Shown here: piece by piece, positions 43,284 through 51,812 of the stretch
Layout of the letters: the number at the start of each line of letters is the position of its first letter
How positions within the stretch are numbered: position 1 is the first letter of the stretch
DNA from: Bdellovibrionales bacterium
GTDB lineage: Bacteria > Bdellovibrionota > UBA1018 > CAIMNF01
Assembly: GCA_018266375.1 (NCBI GenBank)
Contig: JAFEAO010000006.1
Coordinates: 124,001 to 188,000, forward strand
Reading direction: 5' to 3'
DNA length: 64,000 nucleotides
Program-made: the position numbers and the translations under genes
The notes under the pieces: generated by a model
The model's database searches: none
Seen by the model: only the letters and a program-made list of their open reading frames with translations
Told to the model about the DNA's origin: nothing

Positions 43284-43969
43284 GACTTCAATCGATATCC
43301 GAAACCGCGCACAGTTTCAATGGCATCTGCGTCAGGACCGAGCTTTTTGCGCAATCCTAAGACGGTGGTATCGATCGTACGATCCACAACTTTGACGTCC
43401 GGGCCCTGAATTATTTTGATCAGCTGGTCGCGTTCAAATGTTTTATCCGGATTCTCAATCATCACGGCAAGAAGCTTAAACTCATGGGGTGTGAGATTGA
43501 GCTCTTGATCACGTAGGAAAATGCGCTTAGCCGCGCTCTCCAAGCGGAGGTGCCCGACTTGAACGTTTGCGGGAGTGAAAGGGGCCGCGCTCTCCCCACT
43601 TTCCAAGCGGCGCATGAGCGCGCGAACGCGAGCTTGAAACTCACGAATCTCAAAAGGTTTGGTGAGGTAGTCATCCGCGCCCACTTCGAGGCCCAAAACT
43701 TTATCGAGCGTGTCGGCACGAGCAGTGAGGAGTAGGATGCCGATCTTTTGCTTCCATCCTTCGCGAACATATTTCGCAAAATCGAGACCCGATTGGCCCG
43801 GAAGCATCCAATCGAGAACAATCAACGACGGCAGCGGGCCGGCAGTGAGTGCGTCTTTGGCGGCTTCCGCCGATTCGCAAGCAATGACATCGAAGCCTTC
43901 GCGCTTCAAATGTAAAGCGATTAAGTCACGGACATCCCGTTCATCTTCGACGACCATGATTTGTTTCAT
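43280..43969 (-). CDS. OmpR/PhoB-family response regulator
   Basis: About 229 residues. The receiver domain has the acidic pair in VVEDERDVRDL, the phosphoacceptor Asp in IVLDWMLPG near residue 53, the switch Thr in LLTARAD and the Lys in YLTKPFEIREF. The C-terminal winged helix (LNLTPHEFKLLAVMI to VRGFGYRL) binds DNA. I chose the ATG at 43969, the start of the receiver fold, preceded by GGAAGG. It is the first gene of a two-gene unit with the kinase. PhoB-like, so phosphate control is possible but not proven by context. Confidence 0.93.
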   Translation of the reverse strand: MKQIMVVEDERDVRDLIALHLKREGFDVIACESAEAAKDALTAGPLPSLIVLDWMLPGQSGLDFAKYVREGWKQKIGILLLTARADTLDKVLGLEVGADDYLTKPFEIREFQARVRALMRRLESGESAAPFTPANVQVGHLRLESAAKRIFLRDQELNLTPHEFKLLAVMIENPDKTFERDQLIKIIQGPDVKVVDRTIDTTVLGLRKKLGPDADAIETVRGFGYRLKS

Positions 43970-44144
43970 GATTCTAAGCGCCTTCCGGAGAGCAATTTCA
44001 TTTAGTTTCCTCTCCATTCGATACGATCATTGAGCGCAATGCAAATCCAAAGTGGGAGAGCGGCGCCTTCCCGGAGTAAGCATGCGGTGAAGCGTTGCAA
44101 ATTGGACCAGGTCCAGCCCCATGGAGTGAGTCGATTTTAAATTA

Positions 44145-44177
44145 AAACGCCCACCTGGAATGTCCAGACGGGCGTTT
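44145..44177 (-). terminator. Rho-independent terminator after the 871-aa protein gene
   Basis: AAACGCCC (44145-44152) and GGGCGTTT (44170-44177) form the outer stem, and CCTGGA with TCCAG an inner one. Read on the minus strand, the stem ends in GGGCGTTTTAATTT, a moderate T-run. It is 28 bases after the stop at 44205. Confidence 0.75.
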
Positions 44178-44204
44178 GTGGTTTAGTTCTACGGGATGAT
44201 TTGC

Positions 44205-46820
44205 TTATTGCACCGATCCGTCATCCAGTAGTTCTTCGTCTTGATCTTTCATCCATTGTACCAAGTTGCGCGTATTGAATGTATTGATCGCGCAGATGGC
44301 CTTGCTGGTGAGCTTGGCGTTCTTACGAATGAAGTCGGTGTTGCCTTTGGCAGGCACGAAATCGTTGTAAGTCAGGTCAAGCGTATTCTTGCTTGTGCCA
44401 TCGCTGTAATAGCTCTTGAGCCGCGTATTCCGACATACATCCCTGAAGAACGCGCGGTTCTCGAACGCGAGAGTTTGCGCGCAGAACTTAGCCATTACCT
44501 GTGCAGTTGATCCGTACACGTCGTCGATACCGGTCACTTTGTTCACGTTCGTGTGGCGGCTCTCGAACAAGCCAGGATGTCTCTTGTGTACCGATGGGGA
44601 CAATAGCCAGCTGATGATGCCGGTGCCTGGCGCTGGATAAGCGATTGGGAGGTACAAGAAGGTTTTCGCGCGTGTCGAGCGCTCTTCCGCGATTTTCTTT
44701 TTGAGGGACTCGCGAACGCCCGCTTCACCCTTGCCGTCGACGATCGATTTCATTTCGATGATCATACGATACATCGTGTCTTGGAAAACTTCTTCGAACA
44801 CGTGAAGGTTGCGGCGGTTGATCACTTGAGCTTGGTAAAGGTCTTGCTGAGAGTTGGTCGGATTCACGCCGTGAACCGAGATCAACTTATCGAGCAAGTG
44901 CTGTTGGGTGATTGTCAGGATGTCCTGTTGATACTGAGTCATGTTCTGGCCGTTTTTGATCCGCATTTGGAAATCTTTTTGGATCATGGTCGACAAGCGG
45001 CCGGTGAGAAACGAGTCCTTTTGGAGCCACATGTTGAACTCTTCGAACACGGTATCGATCACTTTTTTCGCCGCGGTTTTCACTTTTGGCGAGAGATCGT
45101 TATCGTTGATCTTGGTCGGAGCGAGAACCATCTGTTCGCCGAGCTTACGCAAATCATCGTAAGAGCGGAGTACTTTTTGGATCTTTACCTTGGTCTCGCG
45201 GATACTCGGGATCATCATGATATCCGCCCTGTCCTTGTTGGTCACGAGACGCTTCTCGAAACGGACAAGGTAATTGTACACGTTTTGAAGCGCTTTTTGA
45301 ACGGTGAGGTACTGATCCGACATCGTTTGGTTGACCAAGTTTGCTTGGTCGACGATCAAGCGTTCTTGGAAGTACTTACTGGCTTTCACGCCGGCTTGTT
45401 GGATTACCCAGTTCATCTTGTCTTCGATCACCGACGCGAGAGCGACCGGATCGTTGAATTCTTCGATGTATTTGCCACCGACGCCGCCGGTTTTGATGTA
45501 GTCGAGTGGGTTCATGACCACGCCACCGTTCGAGTTCACGCGACACTCAGGTGGAATCTCTTTACGTCCGATCAAGAAGAATGGAAGGTAGTTCGAGTTG
45601 ATCGTAGTATTGAAAAACAGCGCCGAGTCCGAAGCTTGAGTGTCGCCACCCGCACCCGACAACATACCGATCAAGTTATCCAAGATGGTATAAAGCTGGT
45701 TCTGTTTCGATTCGGTATCCGGCAATTCGCGGAGGAGGATCATCTGCTCGTTGAAGAAGCCGGCGATATCGTTTGTTTTGTTGGTAAGGTCCGTGACTTG
45801 ATTCCAAATCTTGGTCTTAAACGACGCATCCGCGCGGAGGCGGGGAGTCGCGCCGAACTGAACCTTTTGCAACCACGTGCTGATCGTCGGAAGGTCGCGT
45901 ACCATGAGGTAGTAACCTTCGAGCGGATTGTCGCGGTTAGGATCGGCAGCGTTCTTTTTCTGAGCCGCAATGTACTGGTCCTTGGTGTATTTCAGGATTT
46001 CTTGTGCGTTTTCGGCTTCGCAATAATTTTTAGAAGTCGACTCGAGCAAGCAAGAAACTGAGAACCAAAATTCGGTTTCGTCCGTTTCACGCAAAGCTTT
46101 TGTAAAACGCCGGTCGCGAGCCATGGTCGCGAGGTTCACTATCGCGTTGCCGAGCTTGTCGCCAACACCTTCGCCGGCCGCACTGAACGCAGCCGCGGTT
46201 TTCACGGCGCCGCTCAAGATCGCGAGACCTTGGCGCGGATGACCGATTAAACATTCGTCGTAATCCGGAAGCTTTTGCATGACCGCCGAGATCATATCCA
46301 AGCCTTTTGCGGTCGGAGCTTGAATCTTGTTAAAGAGCGCGGTAAGCGCTTTTGATTTCAAACCACCGCTAAAAAGTGTGGTTTTAGTCGCGGAAGTCGA
46401 GTTTGCGGCGAGATCCGAGCTGATCGAAGCCGCTTTCAATGTGCGGTTCATGAGCATCGCCGGAGCATCTTGATTGATCGCGCCGCCTTCGGCGATCGCG
46501 CCCTTCAATGCCTGCATCTCTTGAGGCATGCTCTCGAGTTGGCTCTCACGTTGAGCTTCGCCGTCCGGAGCGGTGTTTTGAAGATCACGTTGAGAAGTTT
46601 GCAAATCGGCTAAGACTTGGTCGATCCCTTTACATGCCGGGTTGTCTTTGAGTTGGCGGATCGCCTGTGCGATCTGCTGGGATTGTTGAAGGGCCATTTG
46701 GGTCCACGCGCCTTGGGACGGGCAACTGCCACCAAGGTTATAGACGCCTGCCGAGGCCAAATTCGGCACAAGCCCCATGGCGATGGCCACAGCGATAGGG
46801 GTACGGATAGGGGTGATCAT
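44205..46820 (-). CDS. Large exported protein of unknown function, 871 aa
   Basis: Not recognised. A signal peptide (cut near ASA, residue 24) precedes a mostly helical protein with heptad-like stretches: around residues 40-90, 480-560 (YLTVQKALQNVYNYLVRFEK) and 640-700. About ten scattered Cys suggest disulfides in the periplasm. Near residue 745 is a Pro-rich turn (LYLPIAYPAPGTG). The gene is monocistronic, with AAAGGAG 6 bases before the ATG, a terminator after the stop and about 180 AT-rich bases before it. Helical content and size suit a structural or secretion-linked envelope protein, but that is speculation. Confidence 0.8.
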   Translation of the reverse strand: MITPIRTPIAVAIAMGLVPNLASAGVYNLGGSCPSQGAWTQMALQQSQQIAQAIRQLKDNPACKGIDQVLADLQTSQRDLQNTAPDGEAQRESQLESMPQEMQALKGAIAEGGAINQDAPAMLMNRTLKAASISSDLAANSTSATKTTLFSGGLKSKALTALFNKIQAPTAKGLDMISAVMQKLPDYDECLIGHPRQGLAILSGAVKTAAAFSAAGEGVGDKLGNAIVNLATMARDRRFTKALRETDETEFWFSVSCLLESTSKNYCEAENAQEILKYTKDQYIAAQKKNAADPNRDNPLEGYYLMVRDLPTISTWLQKVQFGATPRLRADASFKTKIWNQVTDLTNKTNDIAGFFNEQMILLRELPDTESKQNQLYTILDNLIGMLSGAGGDTQASDSALFFNTTINSNYLPFFLIGRKEIPPECRVNSNGGVVMNPLDYIKTGGVGGKYIEEFNDPVALASVIEDKMNWVIQQAGVKASKYFQERLIVDQANLVNQTMSDQYLTVQKALQNVYNYLVRFEKRLVTNKDRADIMMIPSIRETKVKIQKVLRSYDDLRKLGEQMVLAPTKINDNDLSPKVKTAAKKVIDTVFEEFNMWLQKDSFLTGRLSTMIQKDFQMRIKNGQNMTQYQQDILTITQQHLLDKLISVHGVNPTNSQQDLYQAQVINRRNLHVFEEVFQDTMYRMIIEMKSIVDGKGEAGVRESLKKKIAEERSTRAKTFLYLPIAYPAPGTGIISWLLSPSVHKRHPGLFESRHTNVNKVTGIDDVYGSTAQVMAKFCAQTLAFENRAFFRDVCRNTRLKSYYSDGTSKNTLDLTYNDFVPAKGNTDFIRKNAKLTSKAICAINTFNTRNLVQWMKDQDEELLDDGSVQ

Positions 46821-46999
46821 CTCTCTCTCCTTTGATGAATCTGGTAACGAAGACGTTAAACCTGGCGGACTTGTATATTAAACTGATGTAATTGACAAAT
46901 ATTTTTTTAAATATGTGTAATTTATTGTAATAACAGGGTTTTTGGATTCCGAAAAACTATACATTTCCAAAAGTTTAGACGATAAGAGTTCGAGGATTT

Positions 47000-47365
47000 A
47001 TGAGGGTAAATTCAGTTCCGCAAATCGTACAAGCTTTCGAACGAGTGACCGGTAAGCCCCAAGACAAGCAGGGTGGAGCGGGTCAAAACGCGTACGAACG
47101 CCAGCAAAAAAGAGAAGAAAAACAACAGGAACAGCCGAATGAATTCGAAGTGATTCAAGCGGCGGAATCCTATGTGGCGGACGAACTCAATCATGAACAT
47201 GGCATCACTGCGACCACCGAAGGCCAAGGCCCGGGCTTGCGCGTGACTCTTAAAGACGCGCAAGGCGGCGTCCTTCGCAATGTTTCGGGCGAAGAGTTTT
47301 TGAAGCTTCGTGAAGCCGTTCGTAACGGCGCTCGTTCCGGCCGCATTCTTGATCAAAAAGCCTGA
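47000..47365 (+). CDS. FlaG-like small protein at the head of the flagellar cluster, 121 aa
   Basis: A charged Gln/Lys-rich N-terminal half (GKPQDKQGGAGQ, QQKREEKQQEQ) precedes a compact C-terminal part with HGITATTEGQGPGLRVTL and VLRNVSGEEFLKLREAV. The last block recalls FlaG, where the (I/V)xR-x-I/V-P/S-x-EE-F/L-L pattern is common, and its position two genes before fliD supports this, but similarity is limited. Cytoplasmic. The ATG is followed by no strong ribosome site, only AGGA four bases upstream. Confidence 0.62.
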   Translation: MRVNSVPQIVQAFERVTGKPQDKQGGAGQNAYERQQKREEKQQEQPNEFEVIQAAESYVADELNHEHGITATTEGQGPGLRVTLKDAQGGVLRNVSGEEFLKLREAVRNGARSGRILDQKA

Positions 47366-47400
47366 TGGCCGCCCCTCTCAAATCGTGTTACCTTTGACCC

Positions 47401-48150
47401 ATGAAACTTTGGGTGTTTTCCGATCTCCATCTGGAGGAATCGACACTCTATCATGAATTTTTGTCCTTGCTTGAAGTGGGCGTCGCGCGAGGCGATCAGG
47501 TCGTTTTCGCGGGTGATATCTTCGATTTGTTTGTGGGTAATTCCACTTATTTTAAGCTTAAATTTAAGAGTTTTTTTGATATTTTAAAAGTGTTGAACAG
47601 CCGCGGGGTCGTGCCCCATTACATTTTCGGGAATCACGACTTCAATCTCGATCATGCGTTTGAGGGTTTGCAGATCGGGCTTCACGACGAGCGTGTGACG
47701 ATCGAGGTGCCGGCGCCCGATGGCCGTAAAAAAATCTATGTCGCTCACGGAGATCTTATCGATCCAAGCGATGTAAATTATATTCGAATGAGAAAGCTCT
47801 TCCGTTCTGCTCCCGCGCGTATTCTGTCCTCGAGTTTGCCCGGAACTTGGATCGAAAAATTCGGCCGGATGATCTCGCGCAAATCGGATCAAAAGATGGC
47901 GGATCTTCCCGAAAGTTGGTCAGCCGAGCGGCGCGACCATCTTCGAAGGCTCTTTCGCGAGTTTGCTTACGTAAAGAATCGGCAGGGCTTTGACTATGTG
48001 ATTCTCGGTCATTGTCACGATCTTGACGAGCAGGAGCCCTTCTACTTCAACATGGGCTATCCCCCGGTTCATCGGCAGTTTTTGCTCTATGACTCCGAAA
48101 TTGGCCGTGTTCAACGTCACAAATTTCCTGGAATTCCTCGTAAAAATTGA
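47401..48150 (+). CDS. LpxH-like calcineurin-type phosphoesterase
   Basis: A 249-residue metallophosphoesterase: metal-binding motifs FSDLHL (residue 6), FAGDIFDLF near 37, GNHDF near 76, VAHGDLID near 115 and LGHCHDLDE near 198. Length and motif order resemble UDP-2,3-diacylglucosamine diphosphatase (LpxH), which releases lipid X and UMP in lipid A synthesis. GNHDF instead of GNRDF makes this assignment tentative within the superfamily. It lies between a FlaG-like gene and fliD, an unusual place for a lipid A gene. Confidence 0.82.
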   Translation: MKLWVFSDLHLEESTLYHEFLSLLEVGVARGDQVVFAGDIFDLFVGNSTYFKLKFKSFFDILKVLNSRGVVPHYIFGNHDFNLDHAFEGLQIGLHDERVTIEVPAPDGRKKIYVAHGDLIDPSDVNYIRMRKLFRSAPARILSSSLPGTWIEKFGRMISRKSDQKMADLPESWSAERRDHLRRLFREFAYVKNRQGFDYVILGHCHDLDEQEPFYFNMGYPPVHRQFLLYDSEIGRVQRHKFPGIPRKN

Positions 48151-48186
48151 GAAAATAACAATTGAGGTCAAGGAGGACTTCGAGAC

Positions 48187-49587
48187 GTGGGATTGAAATT
48201 TGACCCTGTCGGGGGCGGACAATTTAAGCAAGCGTTGAACGCCATCATTGAGGCTGAGAAGCAACCCATCAAGAGCCTCAACGACCGCAAGCAGCGCGAA
48301 GAGGCGAAGCTCAAGCTCTTTGGTGAGTTCAAGGGGAAGTTTTCCGCGCTCCAGGGCACGCTCAACTCCATGATCGGCTTCAACAAGTTCAAAGAGCTCA
48401 AGGCCGAGCTGGGTGACGGCACGGCGCTTATGGGCGTGAGCATCGACAAAGAAAAAGCTAACGTCGGCAGCTGGAACGTCGAAGTGAAAGAGCTCGCCGA
48501 GCGTTCGTCGATGATGTCGAACGGCTTCAGTGATCCCAATAAAAAGGTTTTAGGCCTGGGTTACATCACTTTCGACACTCCGAAAGGCCAGCAAGAAGTT
48601 TACGTCACTCAGGACGATGCCTCTCTCTACGGTATCGCGAACAAAATTAACGCGCTCCCGGAGTCTTCGGTCAAAGCGACCGTGCTCAAAGACGTGACGG
48701 ATTCGGATAAGCCTTATCGCCTCGTGCTTTCCTCGAAGCAAGATGGCCTCGAAAACGAGGTCAAATTCCCGCAATTGTACTTCGTCGACGGCGAAGAGGA
48801 TTTCTACATCGATCAGGATAAGGGCTCTAAAAACGCGCTTCTCAGCGTCGACGGATTCGAGGTCGAGCTCGGCAGCAACGACGTCCCGGACTTCTTGCAA
48901 GGCGTGGGTGTGCAGCTCAAACAAGCGAAGCCCGGCACCCCGTTCACCTTCAGCATCAAAGCGGACTACGCAAAAGTCACCGACAAGATGAAGAAGATTG
49001 TCGAGGGCATGAACGGCGTCCTTGACTTCGTCAACAAGCAAAACCAAGTCGACGAGAAGAGCGATACGCGCACAACGTTTGCCGGCGATACCTCGCTTCA
49101 AAATATCGAATTCCGTTTGCGCAACTTGACTCACGAAGGATTCGCGGCCCACCTCTCGAGCGAAGAATTGTTCAAGGTCTACCACTTGAGCGAGCTCGGC
49201 ATCGAGTTCGACAAGAAGGGCGTGATCTCCTTCAAAGAAGAAAAGTTTACGAAAGCGCTCGAAAAAGATTTCGAAGGCGTCTCGGAAGCGATCTCCGGCG
49301 AGAAGGGATTTGCGTCGCAGCTCAAGAGTGTTATGGATGGTTTCAGCGCTCCGGGAACGGGTGTACTGTCATCGCGCGAGTCAGGTTTGAAAACCCGGAT
49401 CAAACAAATCGACGACAACATCGGACGTAAGGAGATGGCGCTCGATAAAAAAACTCAAAGTCTTACCGACCAATTCAGCCGTCTGCAGGGTTCGCTCGCG
49501 AACATGCAGCGGCAACAGCAGTATCTGGCTGCCTCACTTCCGGGTGCGGGTAGCGGAAACCTAACCAGTCAGCTCCTAGGAGGCTAA
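48187..49587 (+). CDS. fliD: Flagellar hook-associated protein 2 (filament cap) FliD
   Basis: A 466-residue filament cap protein that assembles flagellin at the tip. The N-terminal domain shows LNAIIEAEKQPIKSLNDRK with the typical FliD start helix. The middle has the conserved GSWNVEVKELA block. The C-terminal FliD_C region has FAGDTSLQNIEFRLRNL, YHLSELGIEFDKKGVISF and a final coiled coil LDKKTQSLTDQFSRLQGSL with MQRQQQYL at the end. The GTG start has AAGGAGG nine bases before. fliS follows 5 bases after the stop. Confidence 0.93.
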   Translation: MGLKFDPVGGGQFKQALNAIIEAEKQPIKSLNDRKQREEAKLKLFGEFKGKFSALQGTLNSMIGFNKFKELKAELGDGTALMGVSIDKEKANVGSWNVEVKELAERSSMMSNGFSDPNKKVLGLGYITFDTPKGQQEVYVTQDDASLYGIANKINALPESSVKATVLKDVTDSDKPYRLVLSSKQDGLENEVKFPQLYFVDGEEDFYIDQDKGSKNALLSVDGFEVELGSNDVPDFLQGVGVQLKQAKPGTPFTFSIKADYAKVTDKMKKIVEGMNGVLDFVNKQNQVDEKSDTRTTFAGDTSLQNIEFRLRNLTHEGFAAHLSSEELFKVYHLSELGIEFDKKGVISFKEEKFTKALEKDFEGVSEAISGEKGFASQLKSVMDGFSAPGTGVLSSRESGLKTRIKQIDDNIGRKEMALDKKTQSLTDQFSRLQGSLANMQRQQQYLAASLPGAGSGNLTSQLLGG

Positions 49588-49592
49588 CCTAA

Positions 49593-49985
49593 ATGTCTAA
49601 GTTAAACGCGTATCGTCAAACCGCGGTGACCACCGCTTCAAAAGAACAGGTGATGATCATGTTGTACGAAGGGGCGATTAAGCATCTTAAAATAGCGTCA
49701 GAATCTTGTCGCAAAAATGATTTGAGCGCGAAGGGGACCGCGGTCGGCAAGGCCCACGACATCATTAACGAGCTCAGCAACTCGCTCGACTTCAGTGTCG
49801 GCGGCGATGTCGCGAAGAATTTGGAGCGACTGTACGCGTTCATGATCGATCAAATCACTCAAGGTAACATTTCAAACGATGTTGCGAAGTTCGATCAGGC
49901 AAGAAAATTGCTTGAGACCCTTCTAGACGGCTGGAAAGGCGCAATTGAACAACTCAAAGCCGAAAAAGGGACAAAACGAGCATGA
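49593..49985 (+). CDS. fliS: Flagellin export chaperone FliS
   Basis: A 130-residue four-helix-bundle chaperone that holds flagellin in an export-ready state. The family start NAYRQTAVTTASKEQVMIML followed by YEGAIKHL is clear. The rest includes AHDIINELSNSLDF and a last helix ARKLLETLLDGWKGAI. It lies between fliD and the helical protein in the FliT position, overlapping that gene by ATGA. Confidence 0.94.
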   Translation: MSKLNAYRQTAVTTASKEQVMIMLYEGAIKHLKIASESCRKNDLSAKGTAVGKAHDIINELSNSLDFSVGGDVAKNLERLYAFMIDQITQGNISNDVAKFDQARKLLETLLDGWKGAIEQLKAEKGTKRA

Positions 49986-50425
49986 AGTTTGAGCAGTTGT
50001 TCGAAGACAAGGTCCGCCTTCTCCGCAAATTTCTCGAGGTTACGCAAGACTACAAACAGAGGTTTTCTCAAGATGTCGAAGTCGAGAAGAAGATGGACTG
50101 GGTGGATGAGCTCTCCGATCTTCGCGAAGCCCACATGAAGACCCTGAAGCTCCTCGATGTGACGATCGAGCAGGAGAAAAAACAGTTAAATAGGACCAGT
50201 ATAGAAAAATTACAGGGTAACGAAAATTTCAAAAAAAACTTGGGCATTTTAGTGGATCTCATTAAAGAGATTCAATTGACGGATCAGTCGCTTTTTCTAT
50301 ACATTCAGAATATGGGGTTTGAGCTTCGTGCCCAAATCTTGAAAGGCCTCAAGGAGAAAGAGGCTGTGTCGAAGTTTAAAAGTGCCCAGTCCGGAACTGG
50401 GGAGGGATTGGACAAGACGGTATGA
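49982..50425 (+). CDS. FliT-position helical protein, 147 aa
   Basis: An almost wholly helical, charged protein (YKQRFSQDVEVEKKMDW; MKTLKLLDVTIEQEKKQL) with coiled-coil periodicity. No direct FliT or FlgN match is visible, but size, fold and place right after fliS fit a chaperone for FliD or other late flagellar proteins. Overlaps fliS (ATGA) and the TPR gene (ATGA) on either side, so all three are coupled. Confidence 0.72.
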   Translation: MKFEQLFEDKVRLLRKFLEVTQDYKQRFSQDVEVEKKMDWVDELSDLREAHMKTLKLLDVTIEQEKKQLNRTSIEKLQGNENFKKNLGILVDLIKEIQLTDQSLFLYIQNMGFELRAQILKGLKEKEAVSKFKSAQSGTGEGLDKTV

Positions 50426-51600
50426 ACATGATGTTTGACCAACGTAAGGGGGCTGCAACCGGAAATCCGGATCAAGAGATCATTCCCGTTACTTCGCTCG
50501 AAGAAGTCGCGATGCGTTTCAAGAACGATGATGATAACTACACCTACGAACACTTCTTAGTCCAAGTCCGGACCTCAAAACGCGCCTCTCCGCCACCTTT
50601 CAACCCGCCGGCCCCCACTGCTAAAGCCGAAACTCCGGCTCCGTTAGCTGCGGCACCTGCCGCTAAGGTCGAGGCTCCGAAGTCAAGCGCGACTTCTGCA
50701 GGCAAAGTCGATAAAGACGACATCTCTTTCTTAACCAACAATGCTGATCTACTGCTTCAAGCGGGCGAAGTCGAGCTTGCTCGCAACATCTATCGCGCTC
50801 TCCTGAAGTCGGGCGAAGCAAGTGATGTCGCGTATGCGGGTCTCGCGATTTGTGCCGACCGCGAAGGCTTGGTCGACCAAGCGATCCAGTTCGCTTGGGA
50901 TTCGGTTGCGTTCGCACCGAATCAAAAAGGTTACCAAATTCTCGCGCAGCTCCTTGTGCAACAAGGTCGAGACCAAGAAGCGTCCCAAGCTTTGAATCGC
51001 GCTCTCAAGTCGTTGCGCCTCAATAGTCAAGAGCAAGCCGAGTACTATAAGATGATCGGTAATTGTCAGTCTCGCTTGGGTAACACCAATGAAGCCGAAA
51101 GCGCATTCTTGAGCGCGCTTCAGCTCAATCCATCGAGCGACGACGTTCAGTCTAACCTCGGTTCTCTGTATTTGGAGCAAGGCCGGATTAACGATGCTAA
51201 ACGCCGCTACCAAGACGCTTTGGCCGCAAACGCCGCTAACGATAAGGCTTGGGTTGGTTTGGGTCTTTGTTACGTCGCCGTCGATGATAAAGAATCGGCT
51301 CACGAAGCGTTCGCCCGTTCACTCGAAAAAAATCTTCGCAACTCAACCGCTATTTTCCACCTTGTGAAATGCGCGTACGAAATTAAAAAATATTCTACGG
51401 CCGAGAAGATGCTCACCAATTACGTTGAGATCGCACCGGTTAGCCCGAGTCTTCTTTATAGCCTCGCGGGACTTCAGTTCCACGTCGGCAAACGTAAAGA
51501 AGCGTCTTCGACCGCGAAAAAGATTTTGCAAATTCGCGGAGATCACCAGGGAGCGAAGGATCTGATCAAAAGAATTGAATCGGATTCCGCTTCCGCTTAA
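50422..51600 (+). CDS. TPR-repeat protein of the flagellar cluster, 392 aa
   Basis: An N-terminal 45-residue segment is followed by a Pro/Ala-rich linker (residues 52-95) and then about nine TPR helix pairs from residue 100 on, e.g. ADLLLQAGEVELARNIYRAL, YKMIGNCQSRLGNTNEAESA, VQSNLGSLYLEQGRINDAKR and AWVGLGLCYVAVDDKESAHE. No signal peptide. TPR arrays are protein-binding scaffolds, and the ATGA overlap with the flagellar chaperone gene suggests it helps order flagellar or glycosylation partners. Its specific role is unknown. Confidence 0.88.
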   Translation: MNMMFDQRKGAATGNPDQEIIPVTSLEEVAMRFKNDDDNYTYEHFLVQVRTSKRASPPPFNPPAPTAKAETPAPLAAAPAAKVEAPKSSATSAGKVDKDDISFLTNNADLLLQAGEVELARNIYRALLKSGEASDVAYAGLAICADREGLVDQAIQFAWDSVAFAPNQKGYQILAQLLVQQGRDQEASQALNRALKSLRLNSQEQAEYYKMIGNCQSRLGNTNEAESAFLSALQLNPSSDDVQSNLGSLYLEQGRINDAKRRYQDALAANAANDKAWVGLGLCYVAVDDKESAHEAFARSLEKNLRNSTAIFHLVKCAYEIKKYSTAEKMLTNYVEIAPVSPSLLYSLAGLQFHVGKRKEASSTAKKILQIRGDHQGAKDLIKRIESDSASA

Positions 51601-51641
51601 TTTTTAGTTTTTAAGATCTACTGTCATGGAGGACAGCAACT

Positions 51642-51812
51642 ATGGTCGCCGACATTCAGTTACTTCAGGGCAAGGTCATCGACGAGCCTGAACGCCGCAC
51701 TAAAAATATTTCGAGCTTGATTCAAGAGCTTGCGCTTGAGATTTTGTCGGATGACGATGTCGCCGTGGCCGCGACAGTGATCGCTCCCGTGACCTCCGAG
51801 GAGCCTGCATGA
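51642..51812 (+). CDS. Small protein coupled to the GT9-like gene, 56 aa
   Basis: A short reading frame with a strong GGAGGA ribosome site seven bases before its ATG, which reads MVADIQLLQGKVIDEPE and then ISSLIQELALEILSDDD and a Val/Ala/Pro-rich end. Its stop overlaps the start of the glycosyltransferase gene (ATGA), and it begins 42 bases after the TPR gene. I do not know a family. The predicted amphipathic helix ISSLIQELALEIL would suit a peptide that binds another protein, such as the TPR array. Confidence 0.72.
   Translation: MVADIQLLQGKVIDEPERRTKNISSLIQELALEILSDDDVAVAATVIAPVTSEEPA

Noticed and set aside
44781-46061. A 426-codon frame on the plus strand
   Set aside because: Antisense to the 871-residue exported protein, which has a signal peptide, ribosome site and terminator; the plus frame has none of these.
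46978-46985. GACGATAA, like a flagellar sigma-28 -10 box, before the FlaG-like gene
   Set aside because: There is no TAAA-type -35 at 15 bases upstream, and the start would fall only about 8 bases before the ATG.
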